Assembly: GCA_963783245.1 (NCBI GenBank)
Contig: CAWAMS010000002.1
Span: 1,426,001 to 1,490,000 of the forward strand
Source of the DNA: Bog-473 sp963783245
Lineage (GTDB): Bacteria > Actinomycetota > Acidimicrobiia > Acidimicrobiales > RAAP-2
DNA length: 64,000 nucleotides
Direction of reading: 5' to 3'
In this document: piece by piece, positions 1 through 8,380 of the stretch
Position numbering within the stretch: the stretch's first letter is position 1
Layout of the letters: every line of letters begins with the position of its first letter
Translations under genes and position numbers: made by a program
The notes under the pieces: model-generated
Database searches by the model: none
What the model was told of the DNA's origin: nothing
What the model saw: only the letters and a program-made list of their open reading frames with translations

Positions 1-942
1 GAGCTCCCATTGCATCTCCAGGGCGGTGGCCGTGGTCCCGTCGGTGAGGGTCAGGCCCCGGGTCAGGGTGAGGTCGGCCGAGACATGGTGCAGGGCGCGG
101 ACGGGGTCGGCCAGGGCCAGGAGCCGCGTCGGTCCGGCGTCGTCCTCGATCATCGCCAGCACGATCGCGGTCGTCCCGACCTTCAGCAGCGTGGCGATCT
201 CGGACAGATTGGCGTCACCGACGATCACGTGCAGGCGACGGAACCGGGTGGGATCGGCGTGGGGCTCGTCACGGGTGTTGACGATGGGGCGCTTGAGCGT
301 CGTCTCGAGGCCGACGATCTCCTCGAAGAACTCGGCGCGCTGGGAGATCTGATAGTGGACCCGATCGGCGTCGAGGGCGGGTGTCTCCACCCCCACCTTG
401 CCGGATCCGGTGAAGATCGTGCGGGAGACGAAGTGTGGGACCACCCCGTCGATCACCTTCGTGAAGGGCACGGCCCGGTCCATCATGTAGTTCTCGTGGC
501 AGCCGTAGGAGTTGCCCTTGCCGTCGGAGTTGTTCTTGTACACGATCGGCGCCGGCTGGTCCGGAATGCGGTGGGCGGCGGCGATCATGGCCCGCCGCAG
601 CACCTCCTCGCCCGCCTTGTCGTGCACCAGGCACTCGAGGGGGGTGAGGCATTCGGGGGTCGAGTACTCGGGGTGGGCGTGGTCGACGTAGAAGCGGGCG
701 CCGTTGGTGAGGACGGTGTTGGCCAGGTGGGTCTCGACCATCGGGGCCAGCGAGCCCTCGCGGGCGAAGCCGCGGGCGTCGTTACCGGGGGTCTCGTCCT
801 CGAAGTCCCAGCCGATCTTCTGCTCGATGTCAGAGGCGTAGGCGTTCACCAACACCGATGACGCCGCGATGGGGTTCTGCTCGGCGCCGGGCGAATGGAT
901 CCCGTACTCGGTTTCGATCCCGCACACCTTGGTGGTGGCCAC
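1..942 (-). CDS. dop: Depupylase / Pup deamidase Dop (3' end beyond window)
   Basis: Dop uses a glutamine-synthetase-like fold to deamidate the C-terminal Gln of Pup to Glu and to remove Pup from tagged proteins in the actinobacterial proteasome pathway. I translated 314 uninterrupted codons from a GTG at 942 down to base 1. The N-terminus carries GIETEYGI (residues 7-14). Further in are LTNGARFYVDHAHPEYS, KNNSDGKGNSYGCHENY, ETTLKRPIVNTRDEPHAD and VIVGDANLSE, all Dop/PafA-family blocks, and the context favours Dop. The usual length is about 500 residues, so roughly the last third lies outside the window. The neighbour upstream on the same strand is arc (40-nt gap), the classic arc-dop order. 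pup and the 20S genes would be expected further downstream but are not in view. Confidence 0.93.
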   Translation of the reverse strand, partial: MATTKVCGIETEYGIHSPGAEQNPIAASSVLVNAYASDIEQKIGWDFEDETPGNDARGFAREGSLAPMVETHLANTVLTNGARFYVDHAHPEYSTPECLTPLECLVHDKAGEEVLRRAMIAAAHRIPDQPAPIVYKNNSDGKGNSYGCHENYMMDRAVPFTKVIDGVVPHFVSRTIFTGSGKVGVETPALDADRVHYQISQRAEFFEEIVGLETTLKRPIVNTRDEPHADPTRFRRLHVIVGDANLSEIATLLKVGTTAIVLAMIEDDAGPTRLLALADPVRALHHVSADLTLTRGLTLTDGTTATALEMQWEL

Positions 943-981
943 GCCCCGACCCTATCGGTCCCCGCCGGTCATACCCAGTCC

Positions 982-2737
982 CTACAGGTACTGACCGGTA
1001 CCCACCCGCTCAATCGACCGACCACCATGCACCTCGCGGTCCTCGGTGAGCAGGGTACGGACATAGACGATGCGTTCGCCCTTCTTCCCCGAGATGCGGG
1101 CCCAGTCGTCGGGGTTCGTCGTGTTGGGGAGGTCCTCGTTCTCCTTGTACTCCTGGCGGATCGACTCGAGGAGGTCCGAGGTACGGATGCCGCCTGAATC
1201 CCCGGCGATGACCCGCTTGATGGCCAGCTTCTTGGCCCGGCGGACGATGTTCTCGATCATGGCCCCGGACGCGAAGTCCCGGTAGTAGAGGATCTCCTTG
1301 TCGCCGTTCTGGTAGGTGACCTCGAGGAAGCGGTTCTCGTCGTCCTCCCGGTACATCTCGGCCACGGTCTTCTCGATGATGGCTTGGACCGCCTTGCCGG
1401 CGTCGCCCCCACCGAGGCGGCCGACCTCATCGGCGTCGAGCGGCAACGAGGTGGTGAGGTAACGGCTGAAGATCTGGGCCGCGGCTTCCTCGTTGGGTCG
1501 CTCGATCTTGATCTTCACATCGAGGCGACCGGGACGCAGGATGGCGGGATCGATCAGATCCTCCCGGTTCGAAGCCCCGATCACGATGACGTCCCGCAGT
1601 GATTCGACACCGTCGATCTCGGCCAGCAGCTGCGGCACGATGGTCGACTCCATGTCGGAGCTGATGCCCGTGCCACGGGTGCGGAAGAGCGATTCCATCT
1701 CGTCGAAGAACACGATGACCGGCATGCCCTCGTCGGCCTTCTCCCGTGCCCGTTGGAAGACCTGCCTGATCTGGCGCTCCGTCTCCCCCACGTACTTGTT
1801 GAGGAGCTCGGGGCCCTTGATGTTGAGGAAGTAGCTGCGCACGTTGGCGTTGCCGGTCGTCTCGGCCACCTTCTTGGCGAGCGAGTTGGCGACGGCCTTG
1901 GCGATGAGGGTCTTCCCGCAGCCGGGCGGCCCGTACAGCAGGATCCCCTTGGGCGCCGGCAGCGAGTACTCGGCGAAGAGCTCACGGTGGAGGTACGGCA
2001 GCTCGACGGCGTCGGTGATCGCCTCGATCTGCGTATCGAGGCCGCCGACGTCGGCATAGGTGATGTCGGGCACCTCCTCGAGGACGAGGTTCTCGCTCTC
2101 GAGCTTGGGCAGCTTCTCGATCAGCAGCTGCGTGCGGATGTCCATCAGCAGCGAGTCGCCACTGCGGAGCTTGACGTCGAGCATCTCCTCGGAGAGCTCG
2201 GCCACGCGCTCTTCGTCGGCCCGGGCGAAGACGACGCATCGCCGCTTGTCCTCGAGTTGCTCCTTCAGGGTGACCACCTCGCCGGAGAGCTCCCCGTCCC
2301 GGACGAGGACCACGTTCAGCGACTCGTTCAACACGACCTCGTTGCCCTTGCGGATCTGGCCCGGGGTCGATGTCGGGGTGGAGGGTGACGCGCATTTTGC
2401 GGCCGCTGGAGAACACGTCGACGGTGCCGTCCTCGTTGACGCCGAGGAAGGTCCCGTAGGCCGCCGGGGGCTGCGTCAGCTTCTCGACTTCTTCTCTGAG
2501 CGAGGCCAGTTGCTCCTTGGCCTGCTGCAGGGTGAACGTCAGCTTCTCGTTCTGTGACGTGGCGTGGGCCAGTTGACCCTTGCTCTCGAGGAGGCGCTCT
2601 TCGAGAGCCTGGACCCGGCCGGGGCTCTCCTGCAGGCGGCGGCGGAGCGCGTGGATCTCGTCCTCGGCGTCAGCCAGCTCAGATCGCAGGGCCTCGGCCT
2701 GGATGGCGAGGTCGTTGGAGTCCGGGGTATTGCTCAC
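982..2737 (-). CDS. arc: Proteasome-associated AAA+ ATPase ARC/Mpa (one frameshift)
   Basis: Hexameric ATPase that captures pupylated proteins and threads them into the 20S proteasome. From a GTG at 2737 the product begins with a coiled coil (about residues 5-90, the Pup-binding element), then an OB domain, then a AAA+ module with Walker A GPPGCGKT and Walker B VIVFFDEMES. It ends in GQYL, the C-terminal tail known to dock onto the 20S core. The reading frame breaks near 2355-2362. The first part ends ...TLHPDIDPG and the second resumes QIRKGNEVVLNESL, so one extra base in a CCCCGGG run explains it. Total length matches the family (about 590 aa). The frameshift is probably an indel error, since both halves are conserved to the ends. 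The gene is followed at once by dop. Confidence 0.92.
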
Positions 2738-2853
2738 TGCATTTACCCTAGCCCTGGGGTGGGGGCTGTCAGCCCTCATGCCTCCTGCGGGGCTGGCCAG
2801 GGGCGTTCCTGGGCTTCCAGGGTGCCCTGGACGCCCTGGAACGGCCTGGAGGG

Positions 2854-2908
2854 CCCTGACGAACCCCTGACGAACCCCTGACGAACCCCTGACGAACCCC
2901 TGGAGAAC
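2854..2908. repeat. 11-bp tandem repeat (ccctgacgaac)
   Basis: Four perfect copies of ccctgacgaac occupy 2854-2897, followed by one degenerate copy (ccctggagaac). They lie in the long non-coding interval upstream of arc. The unit length is not a multiple of three and no start codon or ribosome-binding site makes it coding. Confidence 0.9.
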
Positions 2909-2990
2909 CCTGGAGGACCGTGACGCCCTGGAACGGCCTGGGCGGAGGTCGGTCGGTCCAGTGCGATGAAGCTGGTTTCTTTTTCATGAG

Positions 2991-3026
2991 CCTCTTCGTT
3001 TACCTCTTCGTTTACCTCTTCGTTTA
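2991..3026. repeat. 12-bp tandem repeat (cctcttcgttta)
   Basis: Three perfect copies of cctcttcgttta, ending in a TTTAAACG sequence. The tract is noticeably AT-richer than its surroundings. It lies between arc (minus) and the ferredoxin gene (plus), so it may overlap promoter DNA, but I see no convincing -35/-10 pair. Confidence 0.9.
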
Positions 3027-3395
3027 AACGAGCGTTCTGGCGGCACGAAGAGGCAGTGCGGGCATCTTGGGTTCGAAATGGTGGCCGGCGGTGAGCCGGG
3101 TGGCCTGGGGTGGCCTGGTGTGGCCTGGTGTGGTCGGGTGGGCGGGCGGTGGCCCGGGGGGCAACTCGGGTGGAACGTGTGCCGCCCACGCCGACGTGGT
3201 GTGGGAGGGGTCGGACGACGCCGGCAGGCGTAGCAAAACGACCTTGGCAAGGCATGGAAATCGACGATGACGGGGGTAGGTGCGGGTCGGCGACTAATAT
3301 GAAGGTCCAGCACGTGATGTTGACGGCGCAGGGTCAGCGTCACTACGGTCCCCTGCGCCCGTCGGGCGGTCACTACCGAGGAGAGAGACAACGAC

Positions 3396-3632
3396 ATGAA
3401 GGTCTGGATCGACCAGGATCTCTGCACAGGCGATGGGCTGTGCGAGGAGATCGCGCCGGCCGTATTCACTCTTCTGGATGATGGTCTCGCCTACGTGAAG
3501 GAAGACGGCTCGGTGAAGAACGACCCGGGTGGATCCGCCGGCATGGCTGACGTGCCGAGCGACCTCGAAGAAGCGGTTGTCGAAGCTTCGGAGGAATGTC
3601 CCGGGGAGTGCATCTTCATCGAGCGCGACTAA
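3396..3632 (+). CDS. Single-cluster ferredoxin, likely 3Fe-4S
   Basis: Small acidic electron carrier of 78 aa. Cysteines are C10, C16, C68 and C72, arranged as CTGDGLC near the N-terminus and CPGEC near the C-terminus. The middle cysteine of a usual CxxCxxC motif is replaced (position 13 is Asp/Gly), the pattern of [3Fe-4S] ferredoxins that feed cytochromes P450 and related oxygenases. A purine-rich GGAGAGAG sequence lies 10-15 nt before the ATG. The central linker (residues 35-50, SVKNDPGGSAG) is typical of actinobacterial members. No P450 or reductase lies nearby, so the partner is unknown. Confidence 0.85.
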   Translation: MKVWIDQDLCTGDGLCEEIAPAVFTLLDDGLAYVKEDGSVKNDPGGSAGMADVPSDLEEAVVEASEECPGECIFIERD

Positions 3633-4011
3633 CCACCACCACCACGCACCACCACCACCACCGTTCCAGCTACCCGCACCCCGGCGGCCTCCACCTTTTC
3701 ACTGGCGGCCGCGCGCGCAGCAGCAACAGCTGCAGTGGCGGTCACCGCGGCGGTCACGCGTGGCGGTCGCAACCTTTCCTCTTGACATGGATGAACGGGT
3801 TGACATGGATGAACGGGTCACGCGCTTCTTCGCAGACGCGAGCGTCTGCGTCGTTCAGAGTGACGAGTTGCGATTGTGGCGGGGAAGCCGTTGCTTTCCG
3901 TGGGAGATGGGTTCGTGTGCAAACCGCGTCCGCCACTGCTCCCGGATTGTCGGCCCCATGTCGGGCCCCGGATTGTCGGGCCCCGGATTGTCCGTGCGCG
4001 CAGATGTTCGC
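3633..4011. other. Intergenic region with short repeats and a perfect palindrome
   Basis: No gene seen. Contents: CAC-triplet runs (about 3633-3662); two 18-bp copies of gacatggatgaacgggt(t/c) at 3784-3819; a 20-bp hairpin at 3831-3850 with 9-bp perfect arms (cgcagacgc/gcgtctgcg); and 15-bp units of the type ggattgtcgggcccc at about 3943-3993. The hairpin could serve as a terminator between the convergent ferredoxin and HNH genes, but it has no T-run. Confidence 0.6.
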
Positions 4012-5169
4012 CTAATCCGCTGGATCCGGCCCTTGGTGATTCCGGAGCCTGTTATGAAATCCACAGAGGACCTGCCCGTTCTCCTGGGTGGTCAGGCCTC
4101 CCTGGGCGTAAGGGATGATGTGGTCGATCTGGCAATCCTGTGCCTGGCGCTCGCAGTAGGGGTGAGTGCAGGTCCGATCACGCACCTCGATGGCCCGGCG
4201 GGTCGCGCCGGTGAAAAAGCGAGAGGTGACCGAGCACTCGATGCGCTTGCCCGGGGCAAAGACAATCCGCTCGAAAAAGGCTTGGTCGAGCCACGGCACC
4301 AATGAGCCTGGAGAAACAACCCCGCCCGAGGCGAGCTCACAGATCCGCCCGTTCAATGTGGGGTAGTCGACGAGCACGGTGAACAGGGGGTCGGGACGCC
4401 TCGCGTCGGGCGGGGTGCTTTTCGAACGGATGGCCATTTCCACGGCGGCGTCGGCCCGGCGTTGCGCTGCAGTGCGCTGCAACTCGGAGATGCGGGGCTC
4501 ACGGCCGAGCCTTTCCTTGGCTTCGGCCCAGTCGGCTTCGAATAGCTGGGTCTCGAGGCGCTTGTGCTCTTCGGAGAAGATGTCTCCCGAGATGGAGTCG
4601 AGGGTTATCTGGCCCAGCCACGTCCCACCGACACTCTGGCTCAGAAAGACGTCGCGCCGGACCCTCTTTTCCATTTCCGATTCTTCGGCTCCATCAGGAT
4701 CGGCCAATTGTGACCAATAGGTGATGACGGAACTGAACGGGGCGAACTTTAGTTCTTTCGCCGCTTGCAAGAGGACTGCCTCGTCGCGGGAGAACGTGTC
4801 TTCGATGACGCGCGATGCGTTCAATGCCGCTTTGACCAACTGGTCGAGTTGGGCCACTCCGATCTGACCTTCCGAGAAGGCCTCGGCGCACAAAGGGACC
4901 GAGGGCAGAGCACGGCCGCGACGTAGTTGGCTGCGGGCTTCAGAGGTCGGAAGATGACAGCGGGTCGTCAGCCATGCCGCAGCACTCTGCGCACCGTCGG
5001 TCGCCCATTCGCCCGAGTCGTCAAAGCTCGCCACCGCCTTGCTTGTGAAGCAGGTGAGCCGACCGAGTTCTTTCTGAAGCCTCACAACCGAGTCGGGGTC
5101 GCCATAGGAGAACGGGTCAGACTCGGCAAAGAGATCGAGAGCATGTGTGAGGGTGTCCAGCGCATCCAT
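4012..5169 (-). CDS. DUF222 - HNH endonuclease domain protein
   Basis: A 385-aa protein of the actinobacterial 13E12/DUF222 group: a long helical DUF222 region (about residues 10-300) followed by a C-terminal HNH nuclease motif. The motif reads CTHPYC..., then DHIIPYAQGG and CGFHNRL, giving the His-Asn-His metal and catalytic set with flanking Cys pairs. These genes occur in many copies in actinobacteria, often inside or beside mobile or phage-derived DNA, and the substrate of most is unknown. It reads intact from ATG to stop. Upstream of the ATG lies an A-rich tract (about 5219-5245) that could be promoter DNA. Confidence 0.85.
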   Translation of the reverse strand: MDALDTLTHALDLFAESDPFSYGDPDSVVRLQKELGRLTCFTSKAVASFDDSGEWATDGAQSAAAWLTTRCHLPTSEARSQLRRGRALPSVPLCAEAFSEGQIGVAQLDQLVKAALNASRVIEDTFSRDEAVLLQAAKELKFAPFSSVITYWSQLADPDGAEESEMEKRVRRDVFLSQSVGGTWLGQITLDSISGDIFSEEHKRLETQLFEADWAEAKERLGREPRISELQRTAAQRRADAAVEMAIRSKSTPPDARRPDPLFTVLVDYPTLNGRICELASGGVVSPGSLVPWLDQAFFERIVFAPGKRIECSVTSRFFTGATRRAIEVRDRTCTHPYCERQAQDCQIDHIIPYAQGGLTTQENGQVLCGFHNRLRNHQGPDPAD

Positions 5170-5479
5170 GACTCAAGTACATCATGGGGTTGTGACATTT
5201 GACCCCCTCTCAGCGCCCACAAAAAAAGAAAAGAAATAAAGTACAAAACACGAAAATCAGCGACAGTTGACGGGAATCGCGAGAGTGACGGGCGGGGCTG
5301 CACGGCACCGTCACACCAACTCAGTTACAACGCCAGAATGACGACAGCGCCAGAGCGACGACGGACCAGAGCGACGACGGACACAGAGCGACGACGGAGG
5401 CCAGAGCGACGCACAGAGGACACAGAGCGACGACAGAGGCACAGAGCGACGACGGACACAGAGCGACGACAGAGCGCAG
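5170..5479. repeat. A-rich tract plus degenerate cagagcgacgacgga tandem repeats
   Basis: The interval between the HNH gene start and the end of trmI. About 5219-5245 is an A-dominated run, unusual in this GC-rich sequence. About 5340-5475 holds eight or so irregular copies of (c)cagagcgacgacgga(ca), a 14-20 bp unit, ending right at the trmI stop. No gene seen. Confidence 0.75.
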
Positions 5480-6298
5480 TCAGACGCTGAGGCGGCGGGC
5501 GGTGGTGAGGAACCCCGTGTGGCCCACCATGCGGTGGTCCGGCCGGACAGAGCGTGGCTCGATATGCCACGTCCGCCTCATGATCTCCTGCGTCTCGGGC
5601 AGCCCGAACGGGGCGCTCTCGTCGTCGAGCGCCTGGCGGAGGAGCGCGGTCTGGTTGATCGTCGGCAGGTACGCCAGAAGGATGCCGCCGGGGCGGAGCG
5701 CGGCGGCGGCGGCGGGGATCACCTTGTGGGGCTCGGGCATGTCCAAGAGGATGCGATCGAGGTCGCGCTCGTCGATGCCCTCGGTCACGTCGCGGATCTC
5801 GACCCGGTACGGCGCGTCCGGTCCGAGTGTGGCGACGACATTGGACGTGGCCCGCTCTGCGAAGTCCTCGCGGAGCTCGTAGCCGACCACAGAGGCGCCG
5901 GCGCGCAGCACGGTCATGGAGAGCGCGCCGGAACCGACTCCCGCCTCGAGCACGCGTTGGCCCGGGCCGAGGTCGGCGGCGATGAGGATGGCACCGAGAT
6001 CCTTCGGATAGATGACTTGGGCGCCTCTTGGCATCTTGAGCACGATGTCGCTCAGCGTCGGGCGCAGAACGAGAAAATGACGTCCCGTGGAGCCGGTGAT
6101 CGTCCGTCCCTCGTCTCCCCCGATGATGTTGTCGTGCGAGATGACACCGGCATGGGTGTGGAACGTCGCACCGGCAACCAACGTGATGAGGTAGCGCCGC
6201 TCCTTGGGGTCGATCAGAAGAATGCGCTCGCCCGCTTCCAGGGCGTGCGAGGGAGGGCTCGGAGAAGGCTCGGGACTAGGAGTTGTCGTCAACGGCAT
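5480..6298 (-). CDS. trmI: tRNA (adenine-58-N1)-methyltransferase TrmI
   Basis: SAM-dependent enzyme making m1A58 in the T-loop of tRNA. The N-terminal beta domain (ERILLIDPKERRYLITL) is followed by a Rossmann methyltransferase with SAM motif LEAGVGSGALS and the downstream DRILLDMPEPHKV block, matching actinobacterial TrmI over its whole length (about 270 aa). I chose the ATG at 6298 (MPLTTTP). The frame also opens at 6334, but that would extend the overlap with the upstream gene. A Pro/Ser-rich leader (PSPEPSPSPPS) is unusual. In mycobacteria the homologue also sits close to mpa, so the locus is syntenic. The stop codon abuts the repeat tract. Confidence 0.9.
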   Translation of the reverse strand: MPLTTTPSPEPSPSPPSHALEAGERILLIDPKERRYLITLVAGATFHTHAGVISHDNIIGGDEGRTITGSTGRHFLVLRPTLSDIVLKMPRGAQVIYPKDLGAILIAADLGPGQRVLEAGVGSGALSMTVLRAGASVVGYELREDFAERATSNVVATLGPDAPYRVEIRDVTEGIDERDLDRILLDMPEPHKVIPAAAAALRPGGILLAYLPTINQTALLRQALDDESAPFGLPETQEIMRRTWHIEPRSVRPDHRMVGHTGFLTTARRLSV

Positions 6299-6674
6299 CT
6301 GCGGACGAACCGCCGCCACCAACGGCGTCTGCACCCGTGCCCCTGCGCTTCCCCTGGGCCTTGCTCAGCTGCTTGTCCCGCTTCGCGTTGAGCTTCTCCT
6401 CCATCTTCGCCTCGCGCTTCGCGTTCTCCTTCGCGCGGCGCTTGTCGGCGCGGGAACCGCCGTCCTCGCTCTCGAAGACTGGATCGTCCCAGTTCCTGAC
6501 CGAGATCAAGACTTGCTCGCCCGGCGAGATACGCAGCGACGACACCACGCCGCCCCTCTCGTTCAGGGAGCGGCGCAGGACATAGGCGCACACAGCGATG
6601 AGCGCCCAGGTCCAGTCGCCGGCGAGCCCGCGTCGCACGGCGGCGCGCAGGATGCGCCGTAGGAGAACGTCCAT
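6276..6674 (-). CDS. Hypothetical protein with basic C-terminal helix
   Basis: A 132-aa protein I do not recognise. Residues 20-35 form a short hydrophobic stretch (TWALIAVCAYVL). Residues 75-110 are a strongly charged Lys/Arg/Glu helix (RADKRRAKENAKREAKMEEK...), and the tail is Gly/Asp-rich. It overlaps the trmI start by about 23 nt, implying co-transcription and possible translational coupling with trmI. Confidence 0.55.
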   Translation of the reverse strand: MDVLLRRILRAAVRRGLAGDWTWALIAVCAYVLRRSLNERGGVVSSLRISPGEQVLISVRNWDDPVFESEDGGSRADKRRAKENAKREAKMEEKLNAKRDKQLSKAQGKRRGTGADAVGGGGSSADAVDDNS

Positions 6675-6682
6675 GAGGCGAC

Positions 6683-6904
6683 CTACAGCCGCCGGATCTC
6701 AACGACAGCCGAGCGGCTGCGGCCGCGCCGGCGTCCGATGAGGAAGGCCAAGGTGACGGCGGCCATTGCGGCGGCGCCGGCGGTCGCCAGGCCCTGGGGG
6801 ACGGCGGCCCGAGCTTCGGCCTCTCCCTCCCCCATGAGGTTGGAGTAGGCCGCTTGAAGGTCCTCTCGGGTGATGCGTCGTCCGTTGGTCCCTGGCCCTG
6901 GCAT
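6683..6904 (-). CDS. Small single-TM protein with basic tail
   Basis: About 73 aa from the ATG at 6904: a soluble helix (REDLQAAYSNLMGEGEAEAR), then one hydrophobic segment (AAAMAAVTLAFLI) and a basic C-terminus (GRRRGRSRS), consistent with an inner-membrane anchor. The frame opens earlier (7063), but the extra N-terminus is Gly/Ser-rich low complexity and overlaps another gene. It ends 9 nt before the next gene on the same strand. Function unknown. Confidence 0.5.
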   Translation of the reverse strand: MPGPGTNGRRITREDLQAAYSNLMGEGEAEARAAVPQGLATAGAAAMAAVTLAFLIGRRRGRSRSAVVEIRRL

Positions 6905-7517
6905 CAGCTGTTTCCTTCCGTCGTGTCCGGTGCTGCCGTGTCCGGTGCGTGCCGTCTCTCCGCTGCCGTACTCCCCTGCCCCGCCTCCGGACCCGCCTCC
7001 GCCGAGCGCTGCCGGGCTCGCTTCCGTCACTGCCGTACTCCCCTGCCCGGTCGCCGGGCTCACTGACGTCGCCGCGGGACTGACAGGCGCCGTGGCGGGA
7101 CTGACAGGCGCCGTGGCGGGACTGACAGGCGCCGTCTGGCGGGCTCACAGGCGCACCCGTACTCCGGTTGACGGGCACCTTCTGGGTACCCGCCCCCGCC
7201 GTGATGCGCCACGCCGCCACGCCCGCCACGGCGGCGCCGAGCAGCGAGACGGCGAAGTACGGGACCCAGGACCAGTTGCCGGTGAGTGCGGTCCCTGTCT
7301 CATCTTGGAGGACCCGCAGCACGCCGACGAGCAGGAGCAGCACGCCGACGGCGATCGCCAGTGACCCCGACACGCCCCAGAGCAGGAAGCGTCCGAGCCC
7401 CTGGAGGGGGCCGACCGTTTCCTGCTTGAGGTAGTCGACGGTGATCTTGAACGCATCATCGCCGGCGCGGCGCAGCCCCCGGGCGCCGTTAGCCGAATTC
7501 GAGCGAAGTGGTGCCAT
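6699..7517 (-). CDS. Putative holin-like/phage-holin-superfamily membrane protein, C-terminus disrupted
   Basis: From the ATG at 7517, residues about 20-110 resemble the small actinobacterial phage-holin-family membrane proteins: an amphipathic start (FKITVDYLKQETVGPL), TM1 (SLAIAVGVLLLLVGVL), a Trp-containing turn (TGNWSWVPY) and TM2 (AVSLLGAAVAGVAAW). After residue about 120 the frame runs through a 21-bp repeat (CQSRHGA units) and then over 75 codons of Arg/Gly-rich sequence that overlaps the next gene out of frame, so it is probably not native. The true stop was probably lost by a frameshift or by repeat expansion. Treat the 3' half as unreliable. Confidence 0.5.
   Translation of the reverse strand: MAPLRSNSANGARGLRRAGDDAFKITVDYLKQETVGPLQGLGRFLLWGVSGSLAIAVGVLLLLVGVLRVLQDETGTALTGNWSWVPYFAVSLLGAAVAGVAAWRITAGAGTQKVPVNRSTGAPVSPPDGACQSRHGACQSRHGACQSRGDVSEPGDRAGEYGSDGSEPGSARRRRVRRRGRGVRQRRDGTHRTRQHRTRRKETADARARDQRTTHHPRGPSSGLLQPHGGGRGRSSGRRPPGPGDRRRRRNGRRHLGLPHRTPARPQPLGCR
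7076..7138. repeat. 21-bp in-frame tandem repeat (3 copies)
   Basis: Three copies of gggactgacaggcgccgtgg plus one base, the last slightly altered (ctgtctggc end). On the minus strand they encode seven-residue CQSRHGA-type units within the membrane-protein frame. Confidence 0.9.
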
Positions 7518-7781
7518 GTGGCCCGCCATCCTGGTCCGTTGTCCGGTGTGGTGCAAACACCGGTCTGGTTTTCACTGCCTCCGTGTGCTTCTCATCCCTG
7601 AGGCAGCCGACATTTTCCGCCCGGCACCGGAGAACCCCGCGGGGGGCCGGTTCCCCGACACCATAGAGCCGTCCTCGACATCGTGTTCACCCAGCTGGTA
7701 CCCCGCGACCCCAGCCTTCTCGCCTGCAAACCATAGGGCCTCACCCAGGGGACCTCAGGGATAACCGGCCAGCCTTCGGGG

Positions 7782-8342
7782 TCAGTCCCGTGGGCGGTAG
7801 ATATACGTGGAGTTGGCCCGGGCCACCAGGCGCCCCTCGGCCCCGTGCCCGGGGGCCGGACCGGTGCCGCCGTTGCCGGCGGTTGGGCCGCCGTGCCCGG
7901 GGGCGGCAGCCCAGATACTGGCCTCGACGAACGCCACCGTCGACCCACCCGAGACAACCTCGGCCGTGCAGGTGAGGACGGCGTCCGGCGGGACCGGGGC
8001 CAGAAAGCTGATCTTCATTTCGGCGTTGGCGCAGAACACCTTGCGGCCTTGCGCGAAGGTGACGGCGGCCGCTCCCATCGACGAGTCGGCGAAGGCGCCG
8101 AGGAACCCGCCCTGCATGGTGCCGGCGGGATTGGCGAAGCGCTCGTCGGCGGTCATGCGCCAGGTGCAGCGCCCCGGCACCGACTTGTCGACACAGACCA
8201 TGCCGAGGGTGAGGTCGCTGTTGGGGGGCACCTGCAGACGGTGACGTTTCGGTGTCGTCCCCGACGAGTTCGGTGTCGTCCCCGACGGGTTCGGTGTCGT
8301 CCCCGACGGGTTCGGTGTCGTCCCCGACGAGTTCGGTGTCAT
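7782..8342 (-). CDS. PaaI-family hotdog thioesterase
   Basis: A 186-aa protein with a hotdog-fold acyl-CoA thioesterase core: VDKSVPGRCTWRM, then NPAGTMQGGFLGAFADSSMGAAAV (the conserved Gly-Gly helix region), AEMKISFLAPVPP and CTAEVVSGGSTVAFVEASIW. An unusual Gly/Pro-rich insert (PGHGGPTAGNGGTG) precedes the last strand. The ATG at 8342 adds a leader of four to five TTPN(P/S)SG repeats encoded by a 21-bp minisatellite. A later start near VPPNSDLTLG would remove it, so the start is uncertain. The gene is divergent from transketolase with only 38 nt between the two ATGs. Confidence 0.75.
   Translation of the reverse strand: MTPNSSGTTPNPSGTTPNPSGTTPNSSGTTPKRHRLQVPPNSDLTLGMVCVDKSVPGRCTWRMTADERFANPAGTMQGGFLGAFADSSMGAAAVTFAQGRKVFCANAEMKISFLAPVPPDAVLTCTAEVVSGGSTVAFVEASIWAAAPGHGGPTAGNGGTGPAPGHGAEGRLVARANSTYIYRPRD
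8248..8340. repeat. 21-bp tandem repeat (4.4 copies) at thioesterase N-terminus
   Basis: Unit ttcggtgtcgtccccgacg(a/g)g repeated from 8248 to 8340. On the minus strand it encodes TTPN(P/S)SG heptads. The unit length keeps the frame. Confidence 0.92.
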
Positions 8343-8380
8343 TCGTGGTGAGGATAGGCGAGCACTGGGTAGGGTGAAGC

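Larger units (their letters stand above)
2738..3395. other. Divergent intergenic region arc / ferredoxin, repeat-rich
   Basis: This 658-nt stretch separates the divergent arc and ferredoxin genes and should hold both promoters. It contains the 11-bp and 12-bp tandem repeats listed separately, plus three degenerate 10-bp units (ggtggcctgg type, about 3099-3128). Open frames here are low-complexity and overlap on both strands. I see no supportable gene. Confidence 0.6.

Noticed and set aside
3633..3662. CAC-triplet run suggesting a His-rich protein
   Set aside because: It lies after the ferredoxin stop, has no start codon in a sensible frame, and looks like simple-sequence DNA.
7592..7957. A 121-codon minus-strand ORF downstream of the thioesterase
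   Set aside because: Pro/Arg-rich, overlaps the thioesterase end out of frame, no motif.
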